This document shows, piece by piece, positions 44,104-52,514 of a DNA stretch of 64,000 bases. The notes beneath the pieces are model-generated. The model was not told the DNA's origin and did no database searches. It was given only the letters and a program-made list of their open reading frames with translations. Positions within the stretch are counted from its first letter, which is position 1. Every line of letters begins with the position of its first letter. The position numbers were made by a program, and so were the translations under genes. The stretch covers positions 1 to 64,000 of the forward strand of contig JAIXPX010000017.1 of NCBI GenBank assembly GCA_027486035.1, read 5' to 3'. This DNA is from Erythrobacteraceae bacterium. GTDB taxonomy: Bacteria > Pseudomonadota > Alphaproteobacteria > Sphingomonadales > Sphingomonadaceae.

Positions 44104-45231
44104 ATGAGCGGATTTCAAGCTTCGGGCGAAAGCAGGGCAGCGCGGTTGCTGCTGGTTGGCGGGGGCCATGCCCAAGTCGCGGTTCTCGCGGATTTCGTGC
44201 AGCGGGGCGTGCCCGGCGGCGCGCGCTGCCTGCTCCTCACGCCGGAGCCTGCCTTGCGCTATTCGGGCATGGTGCCCGGCTGGCTGGCGGGACAGCATGG
44301 CAGGGATGACGGGCTGGTCGATCTTGCAGGGCTTGCCGCGCGGGCCGGGGTGGAGCTGGTGCTCGATCGCTGCATCGGCCTTGATCCCGATGCGCGGGTG
44401 GTGCGCACCGCGGGCGGCGGTCAAATCGGTTTCGACCTTGCCGCGTTCGACACGGGCGGGGAGGGGCAGGCAGCGGACCTGCTGGGCGAGGATCCGCGTC
44501 TCCTCGATGTGCGGCCTATCGATGCCCTGGTGGATCGCCTCGCCGCCCTGCCCGCGCCCGGGCGCGTGGTGGTGGCGGGGGGCGGGGCGGGGGGCGTGGA
44601 GCTTGCTTTCGGTCTGCGCAACCGCGCCGGAGCCTCGCCCGGGCAGGTGACGCTCGTCACGGGCGAGGGCGGCCTGCTCCCCGGCTTTTCGGGCGCGGTG
44701 CGGCGGCGGGTCGCAAGGGCGCTTGCGAGGCAAGCCATTGTGGTCATCCATGAGGACCTTCGCTTCACCCAAGGCGCGCTGGTCGCCGGCGTCCGCTCGC
44801 TCGAGCCCGCCGACCTCGTCATCGCCGCGCTCGGCAGTGCGGCGCCGGCATGGGTGCGCGACAGCGGCATCGCGGCGGACGCGGACGGCTTTCTGCTGGT
44901 CGATGCGCATCACCGCTCGGTGTCGCACCCCCACGTCTTCGCCGCAGGAGACGTCGCGGCGCGTGCCGACCGGCAGCTTGCCCATTCGGGCGTTCACGCC
45001 GTGATGGCCGGGACGGTGCTCGCCGCCAATTTGCGCGCCGCGCTGGCCGGACGGCCCCCGCCGCGCACCTATCGCCCGCGCCGCCACAGCCTCTACCTCC
45101 TCAACACCGGCGATGGCTCCGCGATTGCCAGCTACGGCCCGCTCGCGGCGCAGGGTGCTCGCGTGCTTGCCCTCAAGCACCGCATCGACAAAGCGTGGAT
45201 CGCCCGATACGCCCGCCTGACGAAGCCTTGA
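44104..45231 (+). CDS. FAD-dependent pyridine nucleotide-disulfide oxidoreductase family protein (TIGR03169-like)
   Basis: This 375-residue flavoprotein resembles NDH-2/sulfide:quinone reductase folds and the TIGR03169 family, whose members are sometimes fused to SelD. Visible are the FAD-binding start RLLLVGGGHAQVAVLADF (about 14-31), the mid GRVVVAGGGAGGVELAFGLR NAD site (about 160) and the second FAD contact HPHVFAAGDVA (about 278). No redox-active CxxxxC pair is seen. No selD lies next to it; instead it is followed after 10 bases by a TVP38-oxidoreductase fusion. The electron acceptor is unknown. Confidence 0.8.
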   Translation: MSGFQASGESRAARLLLVGGGHAQVAVLADFVQRGVPGGARCLLLTPEPALRYSGMVPGWLAGQHGRDDGLVDLAGLAARAGVELVLDRCIGLDPDARVVRTAGGGQIGFDLAAFDTGGEGQAADLLGEDPRLLDVRPIDALVDRLAALPAPGRVVVAGGGAGGVELAFGLRNRAGASPGQVTLVTGEGGLLPGFSGAVRRRVARALARQAIVVIHEDLRFTQGALVAGVRSLEPADLVIAALGSAAPAWVRDSGIAADADGFLLVDAHHRSVSHPHVFAAGDVAARADRQLAHSGVHAVMAGTVLAANLRAALAGRPPPRTYRPRRHSLYLLNTGDGSAIASYGPLAAQGARVLALKHRIDKAWIARYARLTKP

Positions 45232-45241
45232 GGGATCATTC

Positions 45242-47383
45242 TTGAAAAAGCTCGCCATCCTTGCCGCGCTTGCCGCGATCATCGCTGCCTATTTCGGTCT
45301 CGACCTCGGGCAATATCTGACCCTTGCCGGGATCAAGGCCGGGGTGGCCGAATGGGAGGCCTTCTACGCCGCCCACCCCGCCGCCGTGATCGCCGGCTTC
45401 TTCGCGGTCTATGTCGCGGTCACCGCAGCCTCGCTGCCGGGGGCGGCGCTGATGACGCTGGCGGCGGGCGCATTGTTCGGGGTGATGACGGGGACGATCA
45501 TCGTCTCCTTCGCGTCGACGCTCGGGGCGACGCTCGCCTTTCTCTCCTCGCGCTACGTGCTGCGGGACAGCATCGAGGCGCGCTTCGGAGAGCGATTGAA
45601 GGCGATCAACGCCGGGGTCGAACGCGACGGGGCCTTCTACCTCTTCACCCTGCGGATGATCCCGGCCTTCCCCTTCTTCGTCGTCAATCTCGTGATGGGC
45701 CTCACCCGCATCCACACCTCGACCTATATGTGGGTGAGCCAGGCGGGGATGCTGCTGGGGACGGTGGTCTATGTGAACGCGGGCACGCAGCTTGCGCGGA
45801 TCGAAAGCCTCTCCGGGATTGCCTCGCCGGGGGTGCTGGGCAGCTTCGTGCTGCTGGGTATCGCGCCGTGGCTCGCCAGGCTGGTGATCGGCGCGCTCCA
45901 GCGCCGCAAGGCCTATGCGGGCTTCAAGCGCCCCCGGAAGTTCGACCGCAATATGGTGGTGATCGGTGCGGGCGCGGCGGGGCTGGTCAGCGCCTATATC
46001 GCCGCAACGGTGAAGGCCAAGGTCACGCTGGTCGAGGCCAAGGACATGGGCGGCGATTGCCTCAACACCGGCTGCGTGCCGTCCAAGGCCCTGATCAAGA
46101 GCGCCAAGGTCGCCAGCATGATGCGCCACGCCGATACCTACGGCCTTGCGCCGGTGGAGCCCGAGGTGCCCTTCAAGGCGATGATCGCCCGGGTGCTGGC
46201 GGCGGTGAAGGCGATCGAGCCGAATGATTCCGTCGAGCGCTACACCGGTCTCGGGGTCGATGTGGTCAAAGGCTATGCGACCATCATCGACCCGTGGACG
46301 GTGGAGATCGCGGGCAATGACGGCACCACGCAGCGCCTCACCACCCGCAGCATCGTGATCGCCAGCGGCGCGGAGCCGGTGGTGCCGCCGATCCCCGGCA
46401 TCGAGGGATCGGGCTACCTCACCAGCGAGACCATGTGGGCGGCCTTTGCCGAGATGGACGCTGCCCCGGCGTGCGTCGCGGTGCTGGGCGGCGGGCCGAT
46501 CGGGTGCGAATTGTCGCAGGCGCTGGCGCGGCTCGGCTCGAAGGTCACGCTGGTCGAGATGGCCGATGCCCTGCTGGGGCGCGAGGATGCGGATGTCTCG
46601 GCGCTCGCCAAGGCGGTGCTGGAGGCGGACGGGGTGCAGGTGCTCACCGGCCACAAGGCGGTGCGGATCGAGGGGCGCACGCTGATCGCCGAACGGGCCG
46701 GGGCCGAAGTCGAGGTGCCATTCGACACGCTGATCGTCGCGGTCGGCCGCCGCGCGCGGATGACCGGCTTCGGGCTGGAGGCGCTGGGGGTCGACACCGC
46801 CAGCACCATCGTCACCGACGAATTCCTCGCCACCAAGTTCCCCAACATCGTCGCGGCCGGAGACGTCGCGGGGCCCTACCAGTTCACCCACACCGCCAGC
46901 CACCAGGCCTGGTACGCCAGCGTCAACGCGCTGTTCGGACAGCTGCGCCGCTTCAAGGCCGATTACCGCGTGATCCCGGCGGTGACCTTCCTCGACCCCG
47001 AATTCGCGCGCGTCGGGCTGAACGAGCGCGAGGCCGAGGAGCAGGGGATCGCGGTGGAAGTCACCCGCTACGAGTTGGACGACCTCGACCGCGCCATCGC
47101 CGAGAGCGAGACGAAGGGCTTCGTCAAGGTGCTGACCCCGGCAGGCGGCAAGGACACGATCCTGGGCGCAACCATCATCGGCGCGCACGCGGGCGAACTC
47201 ATTGCCGAATATGTGCTGGCGATGAAGCACGGGATCGGCCTCGGCAAGATCCTCGGCACGATCCACGCCTATCCGACCTTCGCCGAGGCCAACAAATACG
47301 CCGCAGGCAAATGGAAGAAGGCGCACAAGCCCGAAGGCCTGCTCAAGTGGGTCGAACGCTACCACGATTGGCGGCGCGGATGA
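45242..47383 (+). CDS. TVP38/TMEM64 membrane domain fused to a dihydrolipoamide dehydrogenase/MerA-like oxidoreductase
   Basis: This 713-residue fusion has a DedA/VTT-type membrane domain at residues 1-225 (VTAASLPGAALMTLAAGALFG and RMIPAFPFFVVNLVMGLTRI). A class I flavoprotein disulfide reductase follows. It carries the FAD site VVIGAGAAGLVSAYIA (about 240), the redox pair GGDCLNTGCVPSKAL (about 276-281), the NAD site VAVLGGGPIGCELSQAL (about 418), the second FAD site VAAGDVAGPYQFTH, and the C-terminal His-Glu pair in IHAYPTFAEANKY. MerA's extra C-terminal cysteines are absent, so mercury reduction is unlikely. The start is TTG 45242 with AGGGA upstream. The next gene overlaps its stop. Confidence 0.9.
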   Translation: MKKLAILAALAAIIAAYFGLDLGQYLTLAGIKAGVAEWEAFYAAHPAAVIAGFFAVYVAVTAASLPGAALMTLAAGALFGVMTGTIIVSFASTLGATLAFLSSRYVLRDSIEARFGERLKAINAGVERDGAFYLFTLRMIPAFPFFVVNLVMGLTRIHTSTYMWVSQAGMLLGTVVYVNAGTQLARIESLSGIASPGVLGSFVLLGIAPWLARLVIGALQRRKAYAGFKRPRKFDRNMVVIGAGAAGLVSAYIAATVKAKVTLVEAKDMGGDCLNTGCVPSKALIKSAKVASMMRHADTYGLAPVEPEVPFKAMIARVLAAVKAIEPNDSVERYTGLGVDVVKGYATIIDPWTVEIAGNDGTTQRLTTRSIVIASGAEPVVPPIPGIEGSGYLTSETMWAAFAEMDAAPACVAVLGGGPIGCELSQALARLGSKVTLVEMADALLGREDADVSALAKAVLEADGVQVLTGHKAVRIEGRTLIAERAGAEVEVPFDTLIVAVGRRARMTGFGLEALGVDTASTIVTDEFLATKFPNIVAAGDVAGPYQFTHTASHQAWYASVNALFGQLRRFKADYRVIPAVTFLDPEFARVGLNEREAEEQGIAVEVTRYELDDLDRAIAESETKGFVKVLTPAGGKDTILGATIIGAHAGELIAEYVLAMKHGIGLGKILGTIHAYPTFAEANKYAAGKWKKAHKPEGLLKWVERYHDWRRG

Positions 47384-48660
47384 GCGGGGCCGAGCTGTTC
47401 GACCAGCTGCGAGGGCTGATCGGCATCGCTGCGCTGATGGGCCTCGCCTGGGCCTTCAGCGAGAACCGGCGCGGGCATCCGGGCTGGACATGGATCGCGG
47501 GCGCGCTCGTGATGCAGGGGCTGCTTGCGGTGCTGATCGTGCGTGTGCCGCTGGTGTGGGAGGCGGTCGGCCTCGTCAACAGCGCGGTCAGCGCGGTCGA
47601 GGCAGCGACGCTCAAGGGCTCGTCCTATATGTTCGGCTATCTCGGCGGCGCGGAGCTGCCCTTCGCGCTCAAGCCGGGCGCGCAGCCGCCGCTCGTGATC
47701 GCCTTCCAGATCCTGCCGCTGGTGATCGTCTTTTCCGCGCTCTCGGCGCTGCTGTGGCACTGGGGGGTGCTGCGCTGGATCGTCAATGGCCTCGGCTTCC
47801 TGCTGCGCCGCTCGCTCGGCGTTTCGGGCGTGGTCGGCCTGTCGGGCGGTGCAAGCATCTTCCTCGGCGTGGTGGAGGCACCGCTCGTCACGCGTGCCTA
47901 TTTCGCCCGCGTCAGCCGCTCGGAACTGTTCCAGATCATGACGCTCACGATGGCGACGATCTCGGGTGCGATCCTGATCCTCTACGCCACCACTCTGCGC
48001 AACACTGTCCCCGATGCGGTCGGCCACATGATTACCGCCTCGCTGATCTCGCTGCCCGCCGCGCTGCTGATCGCCCGGCTCATGGTTCCGCCCGGCGCCG
48101 ACGACACCGCAACCGAGGTCGAGAAAGAGGATCCGGGCATGCGCTATGACGGCAGCATCGACGCCATTATCAAGGGGACGATGGACGGCCTCCAGCTGTT
48201 TCTCGCAGTGATCGCGGTGATCATCACCGTCTTTGCGCTGGTGGCGCTGGTCGACATGGTGCTGGCACTGCTGCCGCTTGTCGATGGCGATCCGCTGACG
48301 CTCAAGCGGTTGCTCGGCTGGGCGCTGGCGCCGCTGATGTGGCTGATCGGCGTGCCTTGGGGCGAGGCGCAGGCGGCAGGGGCGCTGATGGGCACCAAGG
48401 CGGTGCTCAACGAATATGTCGCCTACCTCGAACTGGCTGCGCTTCCTGCCGGGACACTGGGGCCACGCAGCCTGCTGATCGTCACCTATGCCCTGTGCGG
48501 CGTCGCCAACCTCGCCAGCGTCGGCCTGCTGGTCTCGACCATCGGCACGCTGTGCCCCGAGCGCCGCGCCGAGGCGGCGGGGCTGGGCATGAAGAGCTGG
48601 ATCAGCGGCAACCTCGCCACCGCCATGACCGGCGCGTGGATCGGGCTGGTGACGTGGTGA
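47380..48660 (+). CDS. Concentrative nucleoside transporter (CNT/NupC family)
   Basis: This 426-residue inner-membrane nucleoside:cation symporter carries the CNT signatures FALKPGAQPPLVIAFQILPLVIVFSALSALLWHWG (about 100), SGGASIFLGVVEAPLVTRAYF (about 160), GEAQAAGALMGTKAVLNEYVAYLEL and the C-terminal ALCGVANLASVGLLVSTIGTLCPERR. The start overlaps the oxidoreductase stop (ATGA), an odd functional pairing that may reflect operon rearrangement. About ten helices predicted. Confidence 0.94.
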   Translation: MSGAELFDQLRGLIGIAALMGLAWAFSENRRGHPGWTWIAGALVMQGLLAVLIVRVPLVWEAVGLVNSAVSAVEAATLKGSSYMFGYLGGAELPFALKPGAQPPLVIAFQILPLVIVFSALSALLWHWGVLRWIVNGLGFLLRRSLGVSGVVGLSGGASIFLGVVEAPLVTRAYFARVSRSELFQIMTLTMATISGAILILYATTLRNTVPDAVGHMITASLISLPAALLIARLMVPPGADDTATEVEKEDPGMRYDGSIDAIIKGTMDGLQLFLAVIAVIITVFALVALVDMVLALLPLVDGDPLTLKRLLGWALAPLMWLIGVPWGEAQAAGALMGTKAVLNEYVAYLELAALPAGTLGPRSLLIVTYALCGVANLASVGLLVSTIGTLCPERRAEAAGLGMKSWISGNLATAMTGAWIGLVTW

Positions 48661-48681
48661 GGGCAGCGATTTCCTCCCGCC

Positions 48682-48765
48682 GCCCCGGGCCTGAACCGGG
48701 GCCCGGCTTCCTTTGGCGTGGCTTGGGTCTGCAGATAGCCGGACCCCGGATCAAGTCCGGGGCCG
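48682..48765. repeat. Pair of GC-rich palindromes (REP-like)
   Basis: Two hairpins, GCCCCGG-N7-CCGGGGC (48682-48702) and CCCCGGA-TCAAG-TCCGGGG (48744-48762), fill the 120-base gap between the nucleoside transporter and the next gene. The second is of the GGATCAAGTCC type found at many intergenic sites in proteobacteria. They may serve as terminators. Confidence 0.7.
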
Positions 48766-48780
48766 GCCAGGGGACGACCA

Positions 48781-49386
48781 ATGCTTGATGCCAGGCTGCG
48801 CCCGCTGATCGACCCGCCCTTGAACCGCATCGGAGCGATGCTCGCGCGCCGCGGCGTCACCGCCAACGCCCTCACTTGCACCGGCCTTGCGCTCGGGCTC
48901 GGGGGCGCAGCTGCAGTTGCCTTCGGTCACCTCGGCTGGGGCCTCGCGCTGATCCTCGCCAATCGGCTGCTCGACGGGCTCGACGGCGCGGTGGCGCGGG
49001 TGCGGGGCCCTTCCGACCTCGGGGGCTATTTCGACATCGTGGCCGACTTCGCCTTTTACGTCAGCGTGCCGCTCGGCTTCGGTCTCCTCGCGCCCGCCAA
49101 CGCGCTCCCGGCGCTGGTGCTGGTGGCGAGCTTCGTGCTCACGGGGGTGAGTTTCCTTGCCTTTGCGGTGATCGCCGCCAAGCGCGGGCAGACGACCGAG
49201 GCCCATGGGCGCAAGAGCTTCTTCTATTCGACCGGCCTTGCCGAGGGGACCGAGACGATCGCCGTCTTCATCGTCATGTGCATCGCGCCCGCATGGTTCG
49301 GCGCCATCGCCTATGCCTATGCGGCGCTGTGCGGGCTCACGGTGATCCAGCGCAGCGCGATGGCGGTATCGGCCTTCAGCGACTAG
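48781..49386 (+). CDS. CDP-alcohol phosphatidyltransferase family protein
   Basis: This 201-residue inner-membrane enzyme transfers a phosphatidyl or phospho-alcohol group from a CDP-linked donor. The family motif DGx2ARx8Gx3Dx3D is present as DGAVARVRGPSDLGGYFDIVAD (about residues 67-88). About six helices. The acceptor (glycerol phosphate, inositol, serine or other) cannot be told from the motif. Its last 11 bases overlap the convergent DUF1499 gene. Confidence 0.9.
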   Translation: MLDARLRPLIDPPLNRIGAMLARRGVTANALTCTGLALGLGGAAAVAFGHLGWGLALILANRLLDGLDGAVARVRGPSDLGGYFDIVADFAFYVSVPLGFGLLAPANALPALVLVASFVLTGVSFLAFAVIAAKRGQTTEAHGRKSFFYSTGLAEGTETIAVFIVMCIAPAWFGAIAYAYAALCGLTVIQRSAMAVSAFSD

Positions 49387-50188
49387 CCGCGCCGAGCTGC
49401 GCCCCGGTGCGCTGCCGCAATTCGATGATCCGCGCCGTGTTGGCGCCAAGATCGCTGATGCCCACGCGGCTGACCGAGCGGAAATCGATCTGCGTCTCGC
49501 CGACCCGGGCCACGACATCGTCCCTGAAGCCGAACCAGAAGGTCTCGGCCACGCCCTCGACCATGCCCGTGGCAGGATCGGGGCGGATATCGGTGAGGCC
49601 CATCTGGCCCATCGCCGCCGCGACGGCCGCAACGCCTTCGGCCCTGCTCGCGCCGCCCAGCGGGAGCGGAGCGGGGCGATCGGGCCGGGCGGTGATGATC
49701 TGCGCGTGGTTCTTGACCGCGAGTTCGGGCGAAACGCGCTCCTTGAAAAGCGCGAGCTGGCCCAGCGGGGTCTGGTAATCGGCAAGCGGGTTGGCGCCTG
49801 CCGCCGCGCGCGCGGCCATCGTACCGGCCGAAAAGGCGGGCGGGTTGCCGGTGTCGGTGGCGATGTCATGGATCGGGTTTGCAGCGCCCTTGGCGCCGGC
49901 GGCGAGAAACAGGGCAAGGGCTGCGAGCGGGGCCACAAGCCCGATGATGCCGACTGTCACCAGCCCCTTGCGCCGCGGCCTTGCGCGCCAGGCAAGCACC
50001 AGCGAGACCAGCGCCGCGATGCCGACCAGCGCCAGCAGGATCATCCCGCCGCTCAGCGTCATCGTCAGCAGGCCGAACTGCCAGCCCCAGATCCCGAATT
50101 TGGTGCCGAGCGAGGCGACGAGGAACCACGCGGGCAGAAGAGCCAGAAGGGCAAGGACGAGCTTGGTGTGCCAGGGCAGGTTTTTCAT
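49376..50188 (-). CDS. DUF1499 family membrane protein
   Basis: This 270-residue protein has three N-terminal membrane helices (about 9-30, 38-66, 75-98) and a C-terminal domain with VAETFWFGFRDDVVARVG and RSVSRVGISDLGANTARIIELRQRT, the conserved DUF1499 core. Function unknown; the domain is common in proteobacteria and plants. The start MKNLPWHTKLV at 50188 is preferred; MVARMKN at 50200 is possible. Confidence 0.85.
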   Translation of the reverse strand: MKNLPWHTKLVLALLALLPAWFLVASLGTKFGIWGWQFGLLTMTLSGGMILLALVGIAALVSLVLAWRARPRRKGLVTVGIIGLVAPLAALALFLAAGAKGAANPIHDIATDTGNPPAFSAGTMAARAAAGANPLADYQTPLGQLALFKERVSPELAVKNHAQIITARPDRPAPLPLGGASRAEGVAAVAAAMGQMGLTDIRPDPATGMVEGVAETFWFGFRDDVVARVGETQIDFRSVSRVGISDLGANTARIIELRQRTGAQLGAASR

Positions 50189-50390
50189 GCGCGCGACCAT
50201 AGCGCCTGACCTGCGCAAGGCAATCTTTGCGCGAGGCCGGAAACCTTTGGGCCGTCGCGCGTTATCGGGCTTGCGGCACCCGGGGAGAGGGGCATTAACC
50301 TTGGGTGAAGTCCCGCTTTCCATGCCCGAAAATCTGGTTTATGGCCCGCGGGGATGCGGGAGGAACTGAATGTTCAGAGGACAAACGACC

Positions 50391-50891
50391 ATGAAGCGTA
50401 ATTTTCTGATGGGCGCTGCGGCGCTGGCGAGCCTTGCCACCCTTTCGGCTTGCGGCGGCGGTGCCGGCAGCGATGCCAATGCTCCGGCCCCGGCCGAAAC
50501 CACTGCTGCTGTCGAAGCTCCGGCTGCGACCGAGACCCCGGCCGCTGCCGCTGCCGGTGCGACGCTCGAATATGCCAGCTTCACCACCGACGCTGCTGCG
50601 GGCGAGAAGGCTTTCGCCGCTTGCCGCACCTGCCACGTCTTCGACGAAGGCGTGAACCGCGTCGGCCCGTCGCTGCACAAGATCGTCGGCCGCAAGTCGG
50701 GCTCGGTCGCCGGCTTCAGCTATTCGGACGCCAACAAGAACAGCGGCATCACCTGGACGCCGCAGGTCCTGTTCGAATACCTCAAGGACCCGAAGGCTTA
50801 TGTTCCGGGCACCAAGATGGCCTTCCCGGGCGTCAAGGATGACCAGAAGCGCGCTGACCTCGTGGCCTATCTGGAAGCCCAGTCGAAGTAA
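50391..50891 (+). CDS. Lipoprotein-type c-type cytochrome (class I)
   Basis: This 166-residue periplasmic electron carrier has signal peptide and lipobox ATLSAC (Cys about 21). An Ala/Pro/Glu-rich linker (about 22-60) precedes a class I cytochrome c domain with heme motif CRTCH (about 80), GPSLHKIVGRKSGSVAGFSYSDANKNSGITWTPQVLFEYLKDPKAYVPGTKMAF and the axial Met in TKMAF. It is probably tethered to the membrane to shuttle electrons to an oxidase. AGAGGAC precedes the start. Confidence 0.92.
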   Translation: MKRNFLMGAAALASLATLSACGGGAGSDANAPAPAETTAAVEAPAATETPAAAAAGATLEYASFTTDAAAGEKAFAACRTCHVFDEGVNRVGPSLHKIVGRKSGSVAGFSYSDANKNSGITWTPQVLFEYLKDPKAYVPGTKMAFPGVKDDQKRADLVAYLEAQSK

Positions 50892-50920
50892 TCCGGTTGC
50901 CCCTCGGGGCGAGGATAGAA

Positions 50921-50952
50921 GGGGCGGCGCGGGTGACTGCGCCGCCCTTTTT
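50921..50952 (+). terminator. Rho-independent terminator of the cytochrome c gene
   Basis: GGGCGGCGC pairs with GCGCCGCCC across a short loop and is followed by TTTTT, 30 bases after the stop. It lies just before the convergent halogenase gene end. Confidence 0.85.
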
Positions 50953-50975
50953 CATGTGTTCGAGGGGTCTGCGGA

Positions 50976-52496
50976 TCAGGCAGCCAGCAGCGCCGGGTCG
51001 ACCGGGCAGTGGCGCGCCAAATAGTCCTCGTGGGCAGGCAGGCTGGCGACCGCCCGGGCGGTGAGGGCCTTCACGTTGGCAAGGAACTCGGCAAGCTGCG
51101 CGGGTGCCACCTGATCGGCCATCGGGTCGTGATCGGCCGGCGTGATGCCCTGGCCGAGCATTACCTGCACCCAGCTCGCATCGCGGAACAGGTCATCGAC
51201 ATCCCGGCCGACCCGCCCCGAGGCAGCGAAGAGCGCGATCTTGTGGGTGAGGCTGTCCGGCACCGCCATGTTCCGGCAATAGCGCCAGAACTCCGAATCC
51301 TCGCGGTCTGTCCGGTGGTAGTGGAGGATCAGGAAATCGCGGATCTGCGCGAACTCGTCGGCGCAGCGGCGGTTGTATTCCTCGCGCATCGCCGAAGGGT
51401 CGCCGACGCGCGGGAAGAGCTGAATCAGCCGGCTGACATGCGACTGGATGAGGTGGATCGAGGTCGATTCGAGCGGCTCGAGAAAGCCGCTCGACAGGCC
51501 GATCGCGGCACAATTGTGCGCCCAGAAGGTCTCGCGCCGCCCGGTGGTGAAGCGGATCGGGCGCGGATCGCCGAGCGGCTTCGTGTCGAGCCCGGCCATC
51601 AGCGTATCGGCCGCCGCTGCGTCGCTGGTGAACCCCGAGGAATAGACATGGCCGTTGCCGGTGCGGTGCTGGAGCGGGATTCGCCATTGCCAGCCCGCAT
51701 CCTTCGCGGTTGCGCGGGTATAGGGCACCAGCACCGGCAGCCGCTCGCTCGGCACCGCGAGCGCGCGGTCGCAGGGGAGCCACTTCGACCAGTCCCGATA
51801 GCCCACGCCCAGCGTCTCCCCGAGCAGAAGGCTGCGAAAGCCGGTGCAGTCGATGAAGAAGTCGCCCTCGACCTGCTTGCCACCCTTGAGCGTGATGCCG
51901 GTCAGGTCGCCGCTCTCGCCATCGCGCTGGACACTCTCGACGATCCCCTCGGTGCGGGTGACGCCGCGCCCTTCGGCATAGGCGCGCAGGAACAGGGCAT
52001 AGCGGCTCGCGTCGAAGTGGTAGGCATAGGCCAGCCCGGTCATGCTGGTGTTGCCGACGCGGTCGAGCTTGCCGAAGCGCGCCTGGTCGGCGGCCATCTG
52101 GTGGAGCGAGAAGTCCCACAGGCTCGACGGCGCGCCCTCCGCGACGCTCCTCCTCCAGTAATGGTGGAAGCCGACATTGCCCAGCGCCATCCCGGTATCG
52201 CCGAAGGTGTGGAGATAGCGGCTGCCCTTGCGGCCCCAGTCGACGAATTCGATCCCGAGCTTGAAGGTGCCCGCGGTGGCGCGCAGGAATGCGTTCTCGT
52301 CGAGGCCGAGGATCGCGTTGAGCCGGATGATCTGCGGGATCGTCGCCTCGCCCACGCCGACCGTGCCGATCGCCTCGCTCTCGACCAGCTCGATCCCGAG
52401 CCTGCCGCCAAGCAGCCGTGCGAAGGCGGCCGCGGTGATCCACCCCGCGGTCCCCCCGCCGACGATCACCAGCTTGCGCACTTCAGGCTTTCCCAT
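50976..52496 (-). CDS. Tryptophan halogenase-like flavin-dependent halogenase 1
   Basis: This 506-residue FADH2-dependent halogenase-like protein has the FAD-binding GGGTAGW (residues 13-19). Lys79 in TFKLGIEF sits at the position of the catalytic lysine of PrnA. The WxWxIP signature appears as GWQWRIPLQ (about 270), and the glutamate-bearing GFLEPLESTSIHLIQ (about 345) is also conserved. Cluster position beside a TonB receptor and glycan genes suggests an indole or peptide substrate, but this is not decided by sequence. It follows the DUF6445 gene by 18 bases on the same strand. Confidence 0.9.
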   Translation of the reverse strand: MGKPEVRKLVIVGGGTAGWITAAAFARLLGGRLGIELVESEAIGTVGVGEATIPQIIRLNAILGLDENAFLRATAGTFKLGIEFVDWGRKGSRYLHTFGDTGMALGNVGFHHYWRRSVAEGAPSSLWDFSLHQMAADQARFGKLDRVGNTSMTGLAYAYHFDASRYALFLRAYAEGRGVTRTEGIVESVQRDGESGDLTGITLKGGKQVEGDFFIDCTGFRSLLLGETLGVGYRDWSKWLPCDRALAVPSERLPVLVPYTRATAKDAGWQWRIPLQHRTGNGHVYSSGFTSDAAAADTLMAGLDTKPLGDPRPIRFTTGRRETFWAHNCAAIGLSSGFLEPLESTSIHLIQSHVSRLIQLFPRVGDPSAMREEYNRRCADEFAQIRDFLILHYHRTDREDSEFWRYCRNMAVPDSLTHKIALFAASGRVGRDVDDLFRDASWVQVMLGQGITPADHDPMADQVAPAQLAEFLANVKALTARAVASLPAHEDYLARHCPVDPALLAA

Positions 52497-52514
52497 GTCC
52501 CGTTCCCTCTTGTG

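Noticed and set aside
45236-47365. A 709-residue open frame on the minus strand opposite the TVP38-oxidoreductase gene
   Set aside because: It is a mirror of the real gene: His/Asp/Arg/Gly-rich composition, no family resemblance, and the plus-strand frame carries all the flavoprotein motifs.
45242-47383. Mercury resistance (MerA) function for the fused oxidoreductase
   Set aside because: The C-terminal vicinal cysteines and heavy-metal-binding N-domain of MerA are missing and no mer genes are nearby.
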